A DNA stretch of 64,000 nucleotides from Antitrichia curtipendula (GCA_951230915.1 OX579634.1:11000725-11064724), one strand, 5' to 3'; shown: positions 13,167 to 25,742, counted from the stretch's first letter. Translations and numbers: made by a program. Notes: a model not told the origin generated them from the letters alone.

Positions 13167-15872
13167 TCAAGCAGCACAACTGGGCAACGGGTGCGTCGGC
13201 GCCTTCAAGCTCTGCCCGCCTCCATTCTTCGTAATGAACACCATCTCCATGCCCCACCCGATATGCCTTTCGAAGTGACAATGCAGCAACCACACCCCAG
13301 GATTATTCGCAAGGAATCTCACAGCAATCCAGCCGGCATTCGGAATCGCATAAGTATTGAACAATGGTGGATCCACGAGGTTGAAGTTCGCTGGATCTGA
13401 GCTCGGGTTGTAGACTCCATAGCCTCTCCCCACGACATAGAAGTCATGCCCGTGGAGATGAAACGGATGGTCCAGGATAATCCCACCGTACACATTCTGG
13501 AACACCACTTGCACCACATCATTGTAGTTCAACGTCTTCACCCTGGTGCCCCTGGAGGCGAATGCGTAATTAGGGTCGGGCGTCGCCACACTGATATTCA
13601 AAGTTGCGGGTTTGTCGGGGAAATCAGCCGTGTAGACGCCGTTGGTGCCGCTGGCGTAAGCTTGGAGGATGGAAGTGGAGGTGGGTCTGTCGAAGGTGAT
13701 GTTTTGGACGGCGCCTACGACCTTGTAAGTACAATTCTCGCTGGAGACGCAGAGGGTGATGGCGGTGTTGACTGTGTAAATCAGGTCCTGGTCGGGGGTC
13801 TGCTTTAAAGTGTAGGTGTTGAGATTCTTCAGCTGGGCCACGTAATTGTCCATGGGCTTCAGGGTGACGTTGTTGGGGAAGCTGGGGAAGACGATTTTGG
13901 TGGGCTGGGCGTTGGTGTACTCGAAAAGGCCGAGGGCGGAGATGCGGGGAGGGGGGTAGCCGGCGCCAATTGGAGACGGACCGACGTCGAAACCGAAGTA
14001 ATACTGGCCTGAGGTTCAAGCAATGCCAACATGTTAAGTTTACGTACGTATGAAGTCATTCTTAATAAATAGCCAAGTTCGATTAAGGATACTTGCGCTA
14101 GGTAAAACGGGAAAGGGGAGAGCTTAACAGTTGTGCGCTAATTCATATGAAGTGTAGTGCAAACCTGGAGTCTTGCTGGTAATCAGGAGGACGTCGGTGG
14201 TCTGTCCCGGAGTAATAGCAATGAATTTTGCTCGGAAGGGACTTAGATAGTTCGCGTCCGCGGCAACGACAGTCACCTTGTGCCCCCCGACACTGAAGTA
14301 GTAATCGTTGTTCATTGCGGCGTTGATAATCCGAAGCAAGTAGACTTTATCTGGCTTCAGCTTGTACTGGGTCACCGCAGCTGGCAATCGTTCAAACCAA
14401 TTCAATTCAGATCGGCAGATCGAAGAAAGTATAAGAGGGTCGAACCCATCCAGCAATCCGGATGTACGTACGGTAATTTTGATTTAGATAGGGCCAAAAT
14501 GCCAAACATATTCCGACAAAACCGAGAAATTAAGAGAATTGAATGCGTTTGAAACTGTAACTAATGAGCGGAATTAGAGCTCACCAGTAGTGGAGCAGTT
14601 AAAGAGAGGTCCCGGGTTTCCATTCACAGTTGGGGTAATAGTGGTGACGCTTTCAATCGGTGTCAAAGTGTTGACCAAACTCTCCCCGTATACGATCGGG
14701 TTCATTCCAATCCACTCAGCTGCAAATGAACATGTCAGCAAGAGCAACTATACATTGAAAACTGGAATAATTCGCACCAAGAATTGAATTTGAAAACAAT
14801 ACTAGCTTTACAACGGGACCATACTTGATAGAAATATCTGCAAAGTAAGAAGGTGCACTAACCAAGGACAATGGGTATCTCAGCTTCAACTGCGCCATAC
14901 GCTGGCAACACCTTCGGCTTTACAATCAAGGCACCATGCACCGTGGCTCTCATCCAGCTGATGTGAGCGTGATAGAAGAACGTCCCGCTTTGGCCCGACA
15001 CGGTAAACTCGTAAATGTATGAGCCGCCTTGCTGGATAGGACACTGCGTGATGTACGCTGGCCCATCCGCGTAGTTGGAGCCAAATTGCCTGATCCCATG
15101 CCTGCAGATCCGATTTTTTGGTAAGATTAACCAAAAGTTCTAATGCTCAAAACTGGACACAACATGAGAGGTAGCTAGGTACGTGACCTCAACGTACCAG
15201 GCATGAGACTCCTTATACTCCGGCGAAACATTCAACTCAATGTCAATCACAGAACCACCGACATGAGGCTTTTAGCTAGAGAGAAACGAACCAGTGCAGA
15301 GTTGCAGGGTAGATCTGATTGTTGGTCACCGTGATGACGAGTGTGTCATCTTCATCAACAATCACAGTAGGACCCGGGGAGATCCCGTTTATTGTGGGCA
15401 CGGTGACAGTGTGGCAATCTCTTGTCAATGTTGCGTTCTCCACCTGGAATAGATATATACCACGTTCTTTGAATATATAATAACCATGACTACAAGCCAA
15501 TGAAACCAACCGTGCAAGCCATCTATGTCAGCGTATGTATTCGATTTAACCAAAAATGCACTCGGCCCCTAGAGCACAAACAAGCTCTGAGAATATGAGT
15601 TCGTGCACTTCTGTTCCCATTACTTTCTGAAGCACATTTTCGAAATTTCCGCTCAATAAGAAGATGCAATGATTTGGATTTGTAACTGTACTCGAGTTTA
15701 AAGCCATTGCCAAATACAGACGACATGAGAATCAAATTTCTTTGCAAGTGCATAAGATAGATGGTGCACTTACACTCCAATAGAGGTAGTGAGTCGTCGC
15801 CGTCGCAGGTCGGGCGAAAACAACCACCAACATAGTGATCACAATCAGCGCCGGAAGCGCCATTGGAGCCAT
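13167..15872 (-). CDS. LAC: Laccase 1 (secreted multicopper oxidase), six exons
   Basis: Exons on the minus strand: 15872-15774, 15443-15292, 15101-14863, 14719-14585, 14380-14165 and 14008-13167 (99, 152, 239, 135, 216 and 842 bases), giving 560 residues with consistent phases. A hydrophobic signal peptide ([20 protein letters not shown]) points to the apoplast or wall. The four copper motifs are HWHG (83-86), HAH (128-130), HPFHLHGH (461-468) and [12 protein letters not shown] (523-534). The type-1 Cys is residue 524 and the axial position is Met534, where vascular-plant laccases usually carry Leu. Laccases oxidise phenolics such as monolignols or flavonoids with O2. The ATG was chosen because it aligns with the start of the second laccase. 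Length and exon layout are typical of plant laccases. Confidence 0.95.
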
Positions 15873-17185
15873 CTTCAACTGTAACTGGAGATTCAAAGAA
15901 ACGTATGCAGATTCGGTCTCAGCACTATCAAATGTACGTCGACTAGATCATGAGATGCGATCGGCCCCTAAAAATAAACGGCCAATTATTCAAACTGCGT
16001 AACAGAAACTGGTGGTTGAAAAATAAAGCGATTCAACTAACAGGAGGGTAGGTTCGAAATCACATCTACACTGACTACTCTGAAGACCAAGTAGGAAAAC
16101 TTCCTTGGCCCTTACAAAATCCGGATCAGAAAAACTCACGGATGATCGACCACTGTCTAACTTGTGCTCCTCGCCGATCGATAGTCTGCCGGCAGATGGT
16201 GTAAGTGATCGAACTATGCAAAATGCTTTTAATGTTTCTTTCCTGGAACACGGTACACAACTTATCAATGGTTATTGCCAGCTCTCGATCAAGCACTAAC
16301 TTGTACACGTCGAGGATCTGGTACTACACAAATCTAGAACATCCAAAAGACTGCAACAACGATCTGATTACTGGTCGGTAATAATGGAAAAACAATCATG
16401 GGAAAACAATTACTCTCTTGTCTGTTAATACAAACTTTACATAAATTTTCAGGAATGCTACCAAGTTGGAAGGGACGAAATGATCAATCGCAAGAACTAG
16501 GAAGTACTGATCCTGACCAGCACTAGCTGCGACGTCTTCTGGTGATGCCAAACTAATCACTGCCTAAGTAACTTTGAATGATTGTATCCACAGGCGCAGA
16601 CCCCAAGTCCTTTCAGAAGAAGCTAAACTGTAAAAGCTAAGCTTCTACTTCGACGACGATGGTGCTTCGCAGTACTAGGAAGTGGTACTGATCGCCACAG
16701 GTCCAGCTAGCAGCAGCAGGCCCGCACACTGTGTTCGTACGCTAGAGCCTTGGGCTCCAGTGCAGTCTCGGTAGTGAGCATATCAGCAGCAAAGGTGGTA
16801 CCCCCAACTTATAACCGGAGTCAACGCGCTTTCCGGAGCAATTATTTGTATTATTGCGGTTTTAGCCTACCGTGGAAACTTTCCCAAGCGGATGAAGGGA
16901 TTAACAATTGCCAGCAAACGCCGATGCCTTGACCCCAACGTTCCGCAGTGGCGACGAAAGTGGTGAAGAAAAAGAGTTGCTGGGTTACGTATATGCGAAT
17001 TGGTAGATCTTAGACAAATGTTTCTTCTTCCCCCGGGCAGCCTGGCTACCACGAAAGACAGAGAAGGGCTCCATTTTCTTTACTCTTGAGTGCTTATCTC
17101 TCATATCGGGACAAGGAGGTCGCTTCCATTTCGGGCAAGGAAAGTCTTGGGAGTTTCAACGCCTTTGAAAGTTGTTTATTGCCTC
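15873..17185 (-). promoter_or_regulatory. Laccase 1 upstream region: 5'-UTR intron, conserved block, TATA box
   Basis: The region resembles the sequence upstream of laccase 2 over about 1.3 kb, in islands. A probable 5'-UTR intron runs from a GTGAGT donor at 16139 to a CAG acceptor ending at 15885; the same donor context (GTGAGTTTTTCTGATCC) occurs in laccase 2. The 46 bases at 16566-16611 are identical to 33648-33693. A TATAAG box lies at 16808-16813 (minus strand). The last shared island is TTTCAACGCCTT near 17,155. Transcription start and regulators are not known. Confidence 0.6.
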
Positions 17186-17284
17186 TTTATGTCCACGTGG
17201 GAGGGGGAGGAGAGGGAGGGGTGTCGAACTACAGGACACCGCCGATCGATCTCTCGTTTTAGTATACTTCAGCTCTTGGCAGTT

Positions 17285-17698
17285 AGAGCCTGTTCGCATG
17301 CAGGGCCGGACCCGGAGATGGAGCTCCACGAGTCGAGCTCGGAGATCCGGTCCAGGCCACATCTTGCTTCCGGATGCGCACCGGTTCTCAAATGAGAATA
17401 TCCGATTTTTTTGTAACGTTTGGAATTTAGTGGCATGTGGCAACCAATGAATGAGGCAAGCCACGGAAGCAAGTCTTGGAATAGGAGAGATAAGGACACA
17501 AAAGGAGAAAACTTTTAGAAAAATAGTAAGTCGGGTTGATGGGGGAAGAGATCGGGTTTGCAAGTCCTATAATCAAGGTGGGTTGAGAAAAGTCGGGACC
17601 GGAGCTCCATATCGGAAATCAAGTTGTGAAAGTCTCCATGCGAACCCCCTGTGCCCGGTTGAAGAGCGGGTCGGGTCGCCCCATGCGAACAGGCCCTT
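17285..17698. mobile_element. hAT-like MITE candidate with GCCTGTTCGCATG ends
   Basis: The ends are AGAGCCTGTTCGCATG (17285-17300) and CATGCGAACAGGCCCTT (17682-17698), an inverted repeat of about 15 bases. GGGCCTGTTCGCATG-like ends resemble those of plant hAT elements. No clear 8-bp target duplication was found, so the class is tentative. The interior has no coding capacity. Confidence 0.6.
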
Positions 17699-18017
17699 AT
17701 CCAAATGGAGCCGATGGCAGACTCACGTAGCAACCTGGAATGACACATCTCTCGTGCCCAGTACTCCTGGTGATGACTCATCACGCCCGTACGTAACATG
17801 CATCGCTGGACACTGACAAACCTAACTATTTGAACTTCCGTATTTTATTTCAACATGCATGATCGACGAGCAGTACTCGGTAAGTTACGCATGGCAAACA
17901 TGTCCGGCCGTCTCGGATTAGCTAGGTAGGATCCCAAGTTTAACTCTTACGACTAACCAAATACAGACAGATGTGTGATCGACCAGCTTTGTCGATCGAT
18001 CGGACCTCCAGGGAATT

Positions 18018-18370
18018 TCATCCATGGACAACGGAAGAGAATGAGCAAGAGCATTCCATAGTACAACCTGGAAACGACTGGAAATGGTGTCCGTGGAAGA
18101 TCTTGTGTTCACGTGGACGTGCTTGCCAAAATTTTGGCTCTCGTCAGTTTCCCGCATCGATCCTCTCCATTAGTCCATGTTCAGAAGCCGGCATTGCAGG
18201 CCCAACTTGCGATTGAAGTTCTAGAAGTGGAAGGAACAGTCAAGGATGGAATTTCCATGGCGATTTTGCGACATTCGAAGAGCAACAGAATATCCGGGAT
18301 TCCTGTACCCTGCAGTTATGCAACAAAATATCGACGACATGGCAAGTCAACATTGGCAGCTCTTTTGTAC
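18018..18370 (+). pseudogene. Decayed partial copy of the HCNGP-like gene, exon 1
   Basis: The sequence follows exon 1 of the gene at 567 in order. GAAGAGAATGAGCAAGAG here matches about 805, ACGTGCTTGCCAAAATTTTGG matches about 887, ATCCTCTCC...CCATGTTCAGA matches about 918, and GCAGTTATGCAACAAAATAT matches about 1047, ending at GGCAGCTCTTTTG, which matches about 1077. Multiple indels and stops destroy the frame. Only exon 1 sequence is present, so it is not possible to tell a processed copy from a DNA-level copy. The match stops where telomere-like repeats begin. Confidence 0.87.
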
Positions 18371-18424
18371 GGGGATTCAGGGTTTAGGGTTTACGGTTTC
18401 AGGGTTTTTAGGGTTTCAGGGTTT
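18371..18424. repeat. Degenerate interstitial telomere-like repeat (TTTAGGG type)
   Basis: A run of GGGTTTAGGGTTT-like units (CAGGGTTT, TTAGGGTTTACGG, GGGTTTTTAGGG) directly follows the broken HCNGP copy. TTTAGGG is the usual plant telomere unit. It may be a repaired double-strand break or a chance G-rich microsatellite. Confidence 0.7.
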
Positions 18425-20885
18425 AGTTGGTCTTTTGGTTCCCGGACTGCCATTCCAGTCCCGGTTTCAATTCATGGCGGTTTCCAACACGGGAAACTCT
18501 TGCCCACCTAGAAAACTGTGCCCCACCTGGAAAATTGTGTCCACATGGAAATTGTGCCCACTCACGGGGAATAATTTGCCCATTCATTTTACATTGGTGG
18601 CCGCGTGTCCCTTTTTTGCAAAATCGTTTGGGAAACTTCTCATAAGTTCAGGTGTTTTTTTTTACATTCTTTTACAAAGAGCCAAAGTGGAGATAGAAAA
18701 TGTTAGAGTGGTGCTTCAAATTTCAACGTCCATTCACATGTTGGATTGAAAAAATATCACATTAGCACATATCACATGTCCATCATTCTATTTTCATCCA
18801 CAATCTAACGATTTCATCCCATATTATTTTTTTAATTTGAACTTTTCTTGGCAAAAAAGTTTCCTGCTTTATGCCATGTCTTACCCAAATTAATTTTTTC
18901 CCTGGTGCAATCTGGCACTCTAATGCAAAAAAAATTAAAAAAATGCTAAGTCCAAGTCGAAGGAAGAGACTAATAAGCCACTGCATTTGCAAATTTAAGC
19001 TGAAGTTATTGGTTCTTCACCATTATTGCACCGTGCCTGCTTTCATGGAGGATACGTTTATCTCGCCCTTAGCTGTGCAAAAACGGGGTCCCGCCCAGTT
19101 TCATATAAAATAAGTTTAGGCAGATGAATGTTGAATGGTCAGATTATTCCATTTGAACACACGTGGATTTTCTCCTAATCATTTTTGCTGAGTTTTTCCT
19201 CATAGCTACAGTATGTATATCTATTTGTTAAATTAGGTTGTTAAGTTATTGAATTTCAAAGTTTGTGCGAATTATAAAATTGAATTAAATTATTGAATGT
19301 TTATTTTGGAAAAAACATGACTTCCACATTGCATGTTCAAATGCCACAAAATAAAGCATGGACTTGCATTTCTTCATGCATAAAAACTTTCTATTATTTG
19401 AGTATTACAAACGCAACCTCTCACACCGCAACAAATGGTGTTGGGTTTCAAAGTTTTTTTGAATTGATAAAATTTCAATAAAATTAAAAATTGCTTTTAC
19501 TTTTATTTTTGACTATGACAACAACACAAGGCAAATTAACATTATATGTTTTGGGGGGGCCTTGGATGGTCATTCCAGATTGGTTTCCCATGCTATAAAC
19601 AAGCTAAAACAAAATAAATTTTTTAATTTATTTATTAAAAATTTAATTAATTAATATTTTTTCTTAATTTTAAAATTATAAAAAAATTATAAAATTATAA
19701 AATTAATACTAATACTAATTTTAAAATTTTAAAAATAAATATATTATTATTATTATTATCCGATGTGGCAATCACTTTGCCACGTTGGCTTATTGTTGTG
19801 GCCAAGTTCCCATAGTCTACAAACTTGGAGAAACTCACAACCATGTAGACTAGCTAAATTTAATCTAATGTCTCTTATATATTGTAAGTTAGTTAGTTAG
19901 TTTGTTTGATATTCCCATATTTTAAAAATCATGGCCTCCAAGCCGGGTTCTTGGTACCATTGGAAAGCTCTCTGCAAGGAGAAGTACAAGGACTTTGTTT
20001 TGTAGCGTATAGACCTATGATGTGAAGGTCATAGATTTTTGAATTATTCTTAAATTAAAATTTTGAATTAAATTATCTTTTTATTCTGGAAAAAACATAA
20101 TTTCCACATCACATGTTCAAACACCTCGAAACAAAGCCTTTGCATTCCTTCATGCGTAAAAGATACGGGTCTAAAAAGAACCCTTACTAAGACCCTAGCA
20201 CCATAAACTTTTGGCTATGGTACTAGCTCTACTTCATCATCTTCTAATAATGTTGATTTGTCTTTGTTAACAAAGTAGTCACTTATCCTATTACATCATA
20301 CATTGGAGATGTCAAGTCCACCCAAAGAGTAGAATTTGTATAAAACACAATGCTAAATAATCAACTCAAATTTCAAATTATTTCTACCAAGGCAAATCTT
20401 TGCACATGAACAAGGTTAATTGTATGTCATTGTTCATTGGCCTACACAGGCTAATTGCCTTTAATCATTCACATAAACTCCTAGAAGGGCAAATCCATCC
20501 CATTGATTGCAATAATGCAAGGAATTGATAACCTTTATATTTTCAAAATGCATCCAAACTCAAAATTGGAGTGATTGCAAGAAACAACTTATCCAATTTT
20601 TTTCCCTAGTCTCTAGGATGGGTGTTTTTTCAGACCATAAGATTTGTAGGTGATTGCATGGAACACCTACGTCCTTTAGATGTTACATGTTGCTAGTCTG
20701 ATGTTAGTTGTGTGATAAGTTTGGAGTTATTGAGCCAATACAAACCAAAAATATTAGTAAAGGTGTATGTTATCATTTTAATCATAATAATATTTTTGGG
20801 TTGGTTGGGGGAATTATTCTCTACACAAATATAATTTTGATAAATTGCTCGCTAAATTGACACAATTTTATTGTTTTTATGTGTA
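18425..20885. other. Spacer with copies of the 5-7 kb array repeat
   Basis: No gene. Near 18,495-18,560 a short phrase (CACCTAGAAAACTGTG, CACCTGGAAAATTGTG, CACATGGAAATTGTG) repeats. At 19,240-19,530 and 19,990-20,160 the array phrases from 4.96-7.14 kb recur. A start resembling the nested element at 49,159 (AACATTATATGTTTTGGGGG) lies at 19,538. Confidence 0.6.
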
Positions 20886-21477
20886 TTAACCCCTAAAGTC
20901 CCAAGGCTTTTTTCCCATCAAAGACCACTCAAAACTATCGTTTTTATTGCAAAGAGCAAAATTAAATAATTTAATTTAATTTAATTTAATTTTTTGCATA
21001 TCTAACCATAGAATCTTGTACTAGACCAGTATAAGAATGCATTGAAGAAATTTCAAAAACTCTAACAATGTAGATTGCAAAATATATTTGCATTTAAAGT
21101 GAAGAAAACAAGTTTTTTTTAAGAAGATGCTTTGATTGATTGCTTGAAAAACAAAATTGTCTATAACTTTCTCATCATTAGTTTGAATGAAATGATTCAA
21201 AGCTTTAAATATAGACAAAAATATAACATTTGATAAAAAATTTAAAATTAAAAAATTCAATTTCTTGTGATATTTTTTTGAGCTACTTTTTGGACTTAGG
21301 GTGGCATAACTTTTTCTCCCAGGCATCAATCAAAATAAAAATTATATTTCCACAAAACTAATCTAACTTCCCTTCTTGAAAAAAAGTTTCAAATATTCAT
21401 GTCAAAAATTGAGATCACACAAGCCTATCCAAAATCCCAAAAGTCCCCTATAGGAACTTTGGAACTTTAGGGATTAA
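20886..21477. repeat. TTAACCCCTAAA-ended repeat, copy 2 (short form)
   Basis: About 590 bases, from TTAACCCCTAAAGTCC to GAACTTTAGGGATTAA. This is the cleanest short-form copy in this orientation. The copy at 55,573 is the same form in the opposite orientation. No coding capacity and no clear target duplication. Confidence 0.82.
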
Positions 21478-21603
21478 GACTTATGAAACTTAAACTTAAA
21501 AGGAATTTAAAAAAAAAATTTAAGTCAACTTTTTATCTTATATTTCTACCACGCTATGAACCTATAGTGCAAAAGATAATTAAAAATAGTTAATTCAAGA
21601 AAG

Positions 21604-22549
21604 TTAACTCCTAAAGGTGAGAGACTATGTTTTCACCAAAACTGTTCCAAAATTGCTATTTCTAATACAAATACAAATTTAAGGAAAAAAAAAATTTGGA
21701 AAAATATAACCGTAGGATCTTGTATTAAACTAGTTTGAAAAGTTGTGGAAATTTTTTCAGAAATATCCACCGTGTGGATTGCAAAATAATAGCGTTTGAA
21801 TTGACAAAAATCTTTTCTTTGTCCCTGCGAAAATCCGGGCAGTTGCACTTCACAAGGTCAAATCATTATGAAAAATTTCCAAAATGTTTGTAACTCCTTG
21901 GATTTATTCTTCAAGGCAAGTTGGCTACATGCTTGAAAATTTTTAGATCATTTGAAATTGTACAACATATAGGAAAAAAATAATAAGTAGAAAAAAGTAG
22001 AAAATGATTCAAAATACTAAATTGTTAAGAAATTAGTTATGGAATTGAAAAATGCCAATCCCAATGGTTGTAATGTTGTAAGAGACAATGTACACCTATT
22101 TTTTTTATTTTATTTCAAAAATATTAAAAGTTGAGTAAAATAAAGGACTTCAAAGTTTATTTTAGAGTAGAGATTTCATAACTACTCGTAACCTATAACC
22201 CACAACTAAAACTCCTCATAACTTTCATGTCATTAATCAAAATGGAATGATTCAAAATTTTCTATATATATAGAAATTTAGAAAATAATTTTTAATTTTT
22301 CAAAAAAACGATTTTTAAAGAAGTCTTTTTTGTTGCTTGGACTGCCTACTAAGCAATGAGAACTATATATCATACAATAATTTTTGACTATGTAGTCAAA
22401 AGTTATGGAAATTGTAGGGCCTTAAAACTACTCCTTGGAAAAATGTTGAGAGAAAATTTCAAAGAAAAAAAATGAAATTTTCATTTATAATGAATTATTC
22501 AAAATTGCTATATTGCCAATAAAAAGCATTTTGGTCCTTTAGGGGTTAA
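21604..22549. repeat. TTAACCCCTAAA-ended repeat, copy 3 (long form)
   Basis: About 945 bases, from TTAACTCCTAAAGG to CCTTTAGGGGTTAA. It shares much of its interior with the next copy (CATAACTTTCATGTCATT, ACTGCCTACTAAGCAATG, TTGCCAATAAAA). It serves as the uninterrupted reference for the CACTA insertion in the next copy. Confidence 0.82.
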
Positions 22550-22759
22550 CCACTAAAACAATTAACTGTATTTTTTGGCAACATAGTGATTTTGGGCAAC
22601 TCATTACAAAGTACAAACAGAACTAGTACCACATATACCTCTATTTCAAATTTCATGTAAAACAAGGGGACAAAAAATAGGACAAGAGTTTCTTGCAATC
22701 ACCCAAATATAAAAGCCCAAAATAGACTTCTAATCTTTTAAGGGCTTAAAATAATCATT

Positions 22760-25742
22760 TTAGCCCCTAAAGGTTTTTGACTAGGTTTTCACTAAAAAAG
22801 CTTCAAAATTGCCATTTCTAGCACAAGTACCAAATTTTAGAAATAAAATAAAATTTGAACACATTTAACTATAATTGTATTATATTGGTTTGAGAAAATG
22901 TGAAAAAAAATTCAGAAACTTCCACCATGTAGATTGCAAGGTATCAACGTTTGAACTTTCTTTGGTCCTACAAAAAATTGGGCAGGTGGACATCACAAGG
23001 TCAAATCATTATGAAAAAATGTTCTAAATGGTTCTAATTCTTTAGATTCATTCTTCAAATCAAGTTGGCTACATGCTTAAAAGTTTTCAAATCATTTGTA
23101 ATTGTACAATATATTGGAAAATAATAATAAATAAAAAGAAGTAGAGAATTATTCAAAATACTAAATTGTTAAGAAATTAGCTATGGAATTGAAAAGTGAC
23201 AATCCAATGGTAGTACTGTTATAATAAACAATGTACACCTAGTGTTTTTATTTTTTTCCAAAATACTGAAAATTGAATTCAATAAAGGACTTCAAAATTT
23301 ATCTTAAAATAGAGATTCCATAACTATCCACAAACTATCCACAATTAAAACTCTTCATAACTTTCATCTCATTAATCAAAATGGAATGTTTTAAAGCTTT
23401 CTAATTATATGTAAATCTAAAAAAATCAATTTCAAGTTTTCATTTAAAAGAAAAGTGATTTATAAAGATGTTTTTTTAGCTCCCTGAGTTGCCTTGCCAA
23501 GCAATGAAAACTACATATCTTACAATAACTTCTTAACCATGTAGTCAAAAGTTATGAAAATTGTTGGTCCTTGAAGCTTCTCCTCATTCTTTAAGCACAT
23601 GTTGTGTGAAAATTTTAAAGAAAAATTACACTACAAGAAAATGGATATTTTATGACTGCAAAAATATGATTGAGGATGACTGACGACTAGTTGCAGTCAT
23701 ATTCTTGAAGGCCAACACCTTGAGGAAAAATATGACTGCAAAATATGACTGTCAGTCATTTCTGGGCCTTTTACTTCACAAGTATATACTATACGACCAT
23801 TAGGAACACCAAAGTACTTTATAGGGAACGTAGGGAATATGTTTGGGGAACGCTAAGTCATATTGTCAATCATATTTCCATGGTAGTGACATTTTTTTAA
23901 TTTTGGGCAACCCCCCAAAAATATATACAATTCAAAAAAAAAATTGGACAAGCCATTGTTTAAGATTTTAAAATCCTACTCACCTATTTTTTAGGATTTT
24001 GAAACCTAATCACCACTTTTTTAGGATTTTGAAACCCTAGCCACCACTTTTTAGGGTCTTGAAACCCTAACCGCCACTTGTTTTAGCCCTTCTTCCTTGC
24101 CTTTTATTGTCTCTTAACTCATACTTGTTATTGCTTTTTATTTTTTGCTTCTTAGTTGTTGTCTTTTGTTGCATCTTAACATTTCTTTTTTGTTGCTTCT
24201 CAGTTCTAATTATGCTTTTTGTTTCTTGTTGTTGCGTCTAAACTCTTTCTTTCTATAGCATTTTAACTCTTTCTTCTTCTTAGTTCTTGTTTTTTGTTTC
24301 TTCTTATTGCTTTTTAATTCTTGTTTCTTGTTTCTTGTTTCTTTTTGTTGCATCTTAACTCTTGCTTCTTGTTGTTTCTTGTTGTGTTTTAGTTGTTGCT
24401 TCTTGTTTCTTTTTGTTGTATCTTAACTCTTGTTTCTTGTTGTGTCCTAGTTGTTGCTTCTTGTTTCTTATTGTGTCTTAGTTGTTGCTTCTTGTTTTTT
24501 GTTACATCTTAACTCTTGTTTGTTGTTATCTTTTAGTACTTGTCTATTTTTTTTCTTGTTTTCTCCATCACCATTATTATTTTTCTTACCCTAAACTTGA
24601 GCTACATATTTTGTATTGTTGTAAATCTTTGAAGGTTGAGTTTAATTGTTCATTCACTAAAAATTAACCTTCCATTTCTTTAATTGTTTATGCAGGCACC
24701 AAAAGTTAAAACAAAGTCATTGGAGGCTACGTGTAACCCAATAGAGCCATCTTCACATTATTGTAAGGAATTTAGGCCTTATTGGATTTTGTAAATGATT
24801 CATTGTGGTATATATGTTTTGTATTGGTGACTAATAAATGTCAATGAAGAGAGTTACTTTCCTTCTTACATTCTCCCTTTCCAATATGATTATCTCTTGT
24901 ATATATCTAAGATCATATGTATTCATTTTTAACTACATGGAATCTTTTCCAAAATATGACTTTGTATTTTTCAAAATATGCGTGCAATTAGTCATAAACT
25001 ACCAGTGACATCCATATGAACTACCACATCAACCAAAATATGACTCATAAGAGTTATATTTCACATTAGTAAAATATGACTCACATGAGTCATATTCCAC
25101 ATCATTCAAAAATATGACTAACAAGAGTTATATTCCACACCTACAAAAAATATGACTGTACAAAGTCATATGCCACATTAGCCAAAATATGACTAATCAC
25201 AGTCATATTCCACGTCAACCAAAATATGACTAACTGCAGTCATATTCCATGTCAGTCAAAATATGACTGACCGCAGTCATATGTCACGTCAGCCAAAATA
25301 TGACTAACTGTAGTCATATTCCACGTCAGCCAAAAAAATGACTACATGGAATCACATGCCACGTAGGATTTATTTTTATTTGCCCGGGCAACTCAAAAAA
25401 AAGTCAAGCCCTCAAAGATAGTCAAAGTATATGCCTTGTTGGCAAAATACGGCTAATTATGGATAATTATACCCCCCAAAAAATATGACTGCCAATATGA
25501 TTGATGTCCAAAGCGACTTGTCGGTAATGACTCATGTCAGTCATGTTGCAGTCATCTACAGTGATTTCTGCGGCCAGTCATATTTTTCAATTTTACGACT
25601 TATTGCAGTTATATTTTGCAGTCATAAAACACTGGTTTTGTTGTAGTGTTAAAAATTTCATTTGTACTTTATAAAATTATAGTGAGCTGTCCAAAATTAC
25701 TATGTTGCCAATAAAACGTAGTTTAGTGCTTTAGGAGATAAA
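22760..25742. repeat. TTAACCCCTAAA-ended repeat, copy 4, split by a CACTA element
   Basis: The left end is TTAGCCCCTAAAGG and the right end GCTTTAGGAGATAA. The two parts (22760-23628 and 25649-25742) together match the long-form copy at 21,604. The intervening 2,020 bases are the CACTA transposon. Confidence 0.8.
23629..25648. mobile_element. Non-autonomous CACTA transposon 1
   Basis: The terminal inverted repeats are CACTACAAGAAAA (left) and its near complement TTTTGTTGTAGTG (right). A 3-bp target duplication TTA lies at 23626-23628 and 25649-25651, as expected for CACTA (En/Spm) elements. Subterminal regions carry many short direct and inverted copies of ATATGACTGCAGTCATATT-like motifs, notably 24,990-25,370, which is typical of transposase-binding zones. 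The middle has a pyrimidine-rich stretch of CTTGTTTCTTGTTG units (24,160-24,560). No transposase is encoded, so it would need a partner. Confidence 0.94.

Noticed and set aside
13191..13808. Plus-strand frames over laccase 1 exon 6
   Set aside because: Shadows of the GC-rich laccase coding strand.
18113..18749. Plus-strand frames over the HCNGP pseudogene and beyond
   Set aside because: Frames mix pseudogene remnants with telomere-like repeat and spacer; they do not match the parent protein for more than a few residues.
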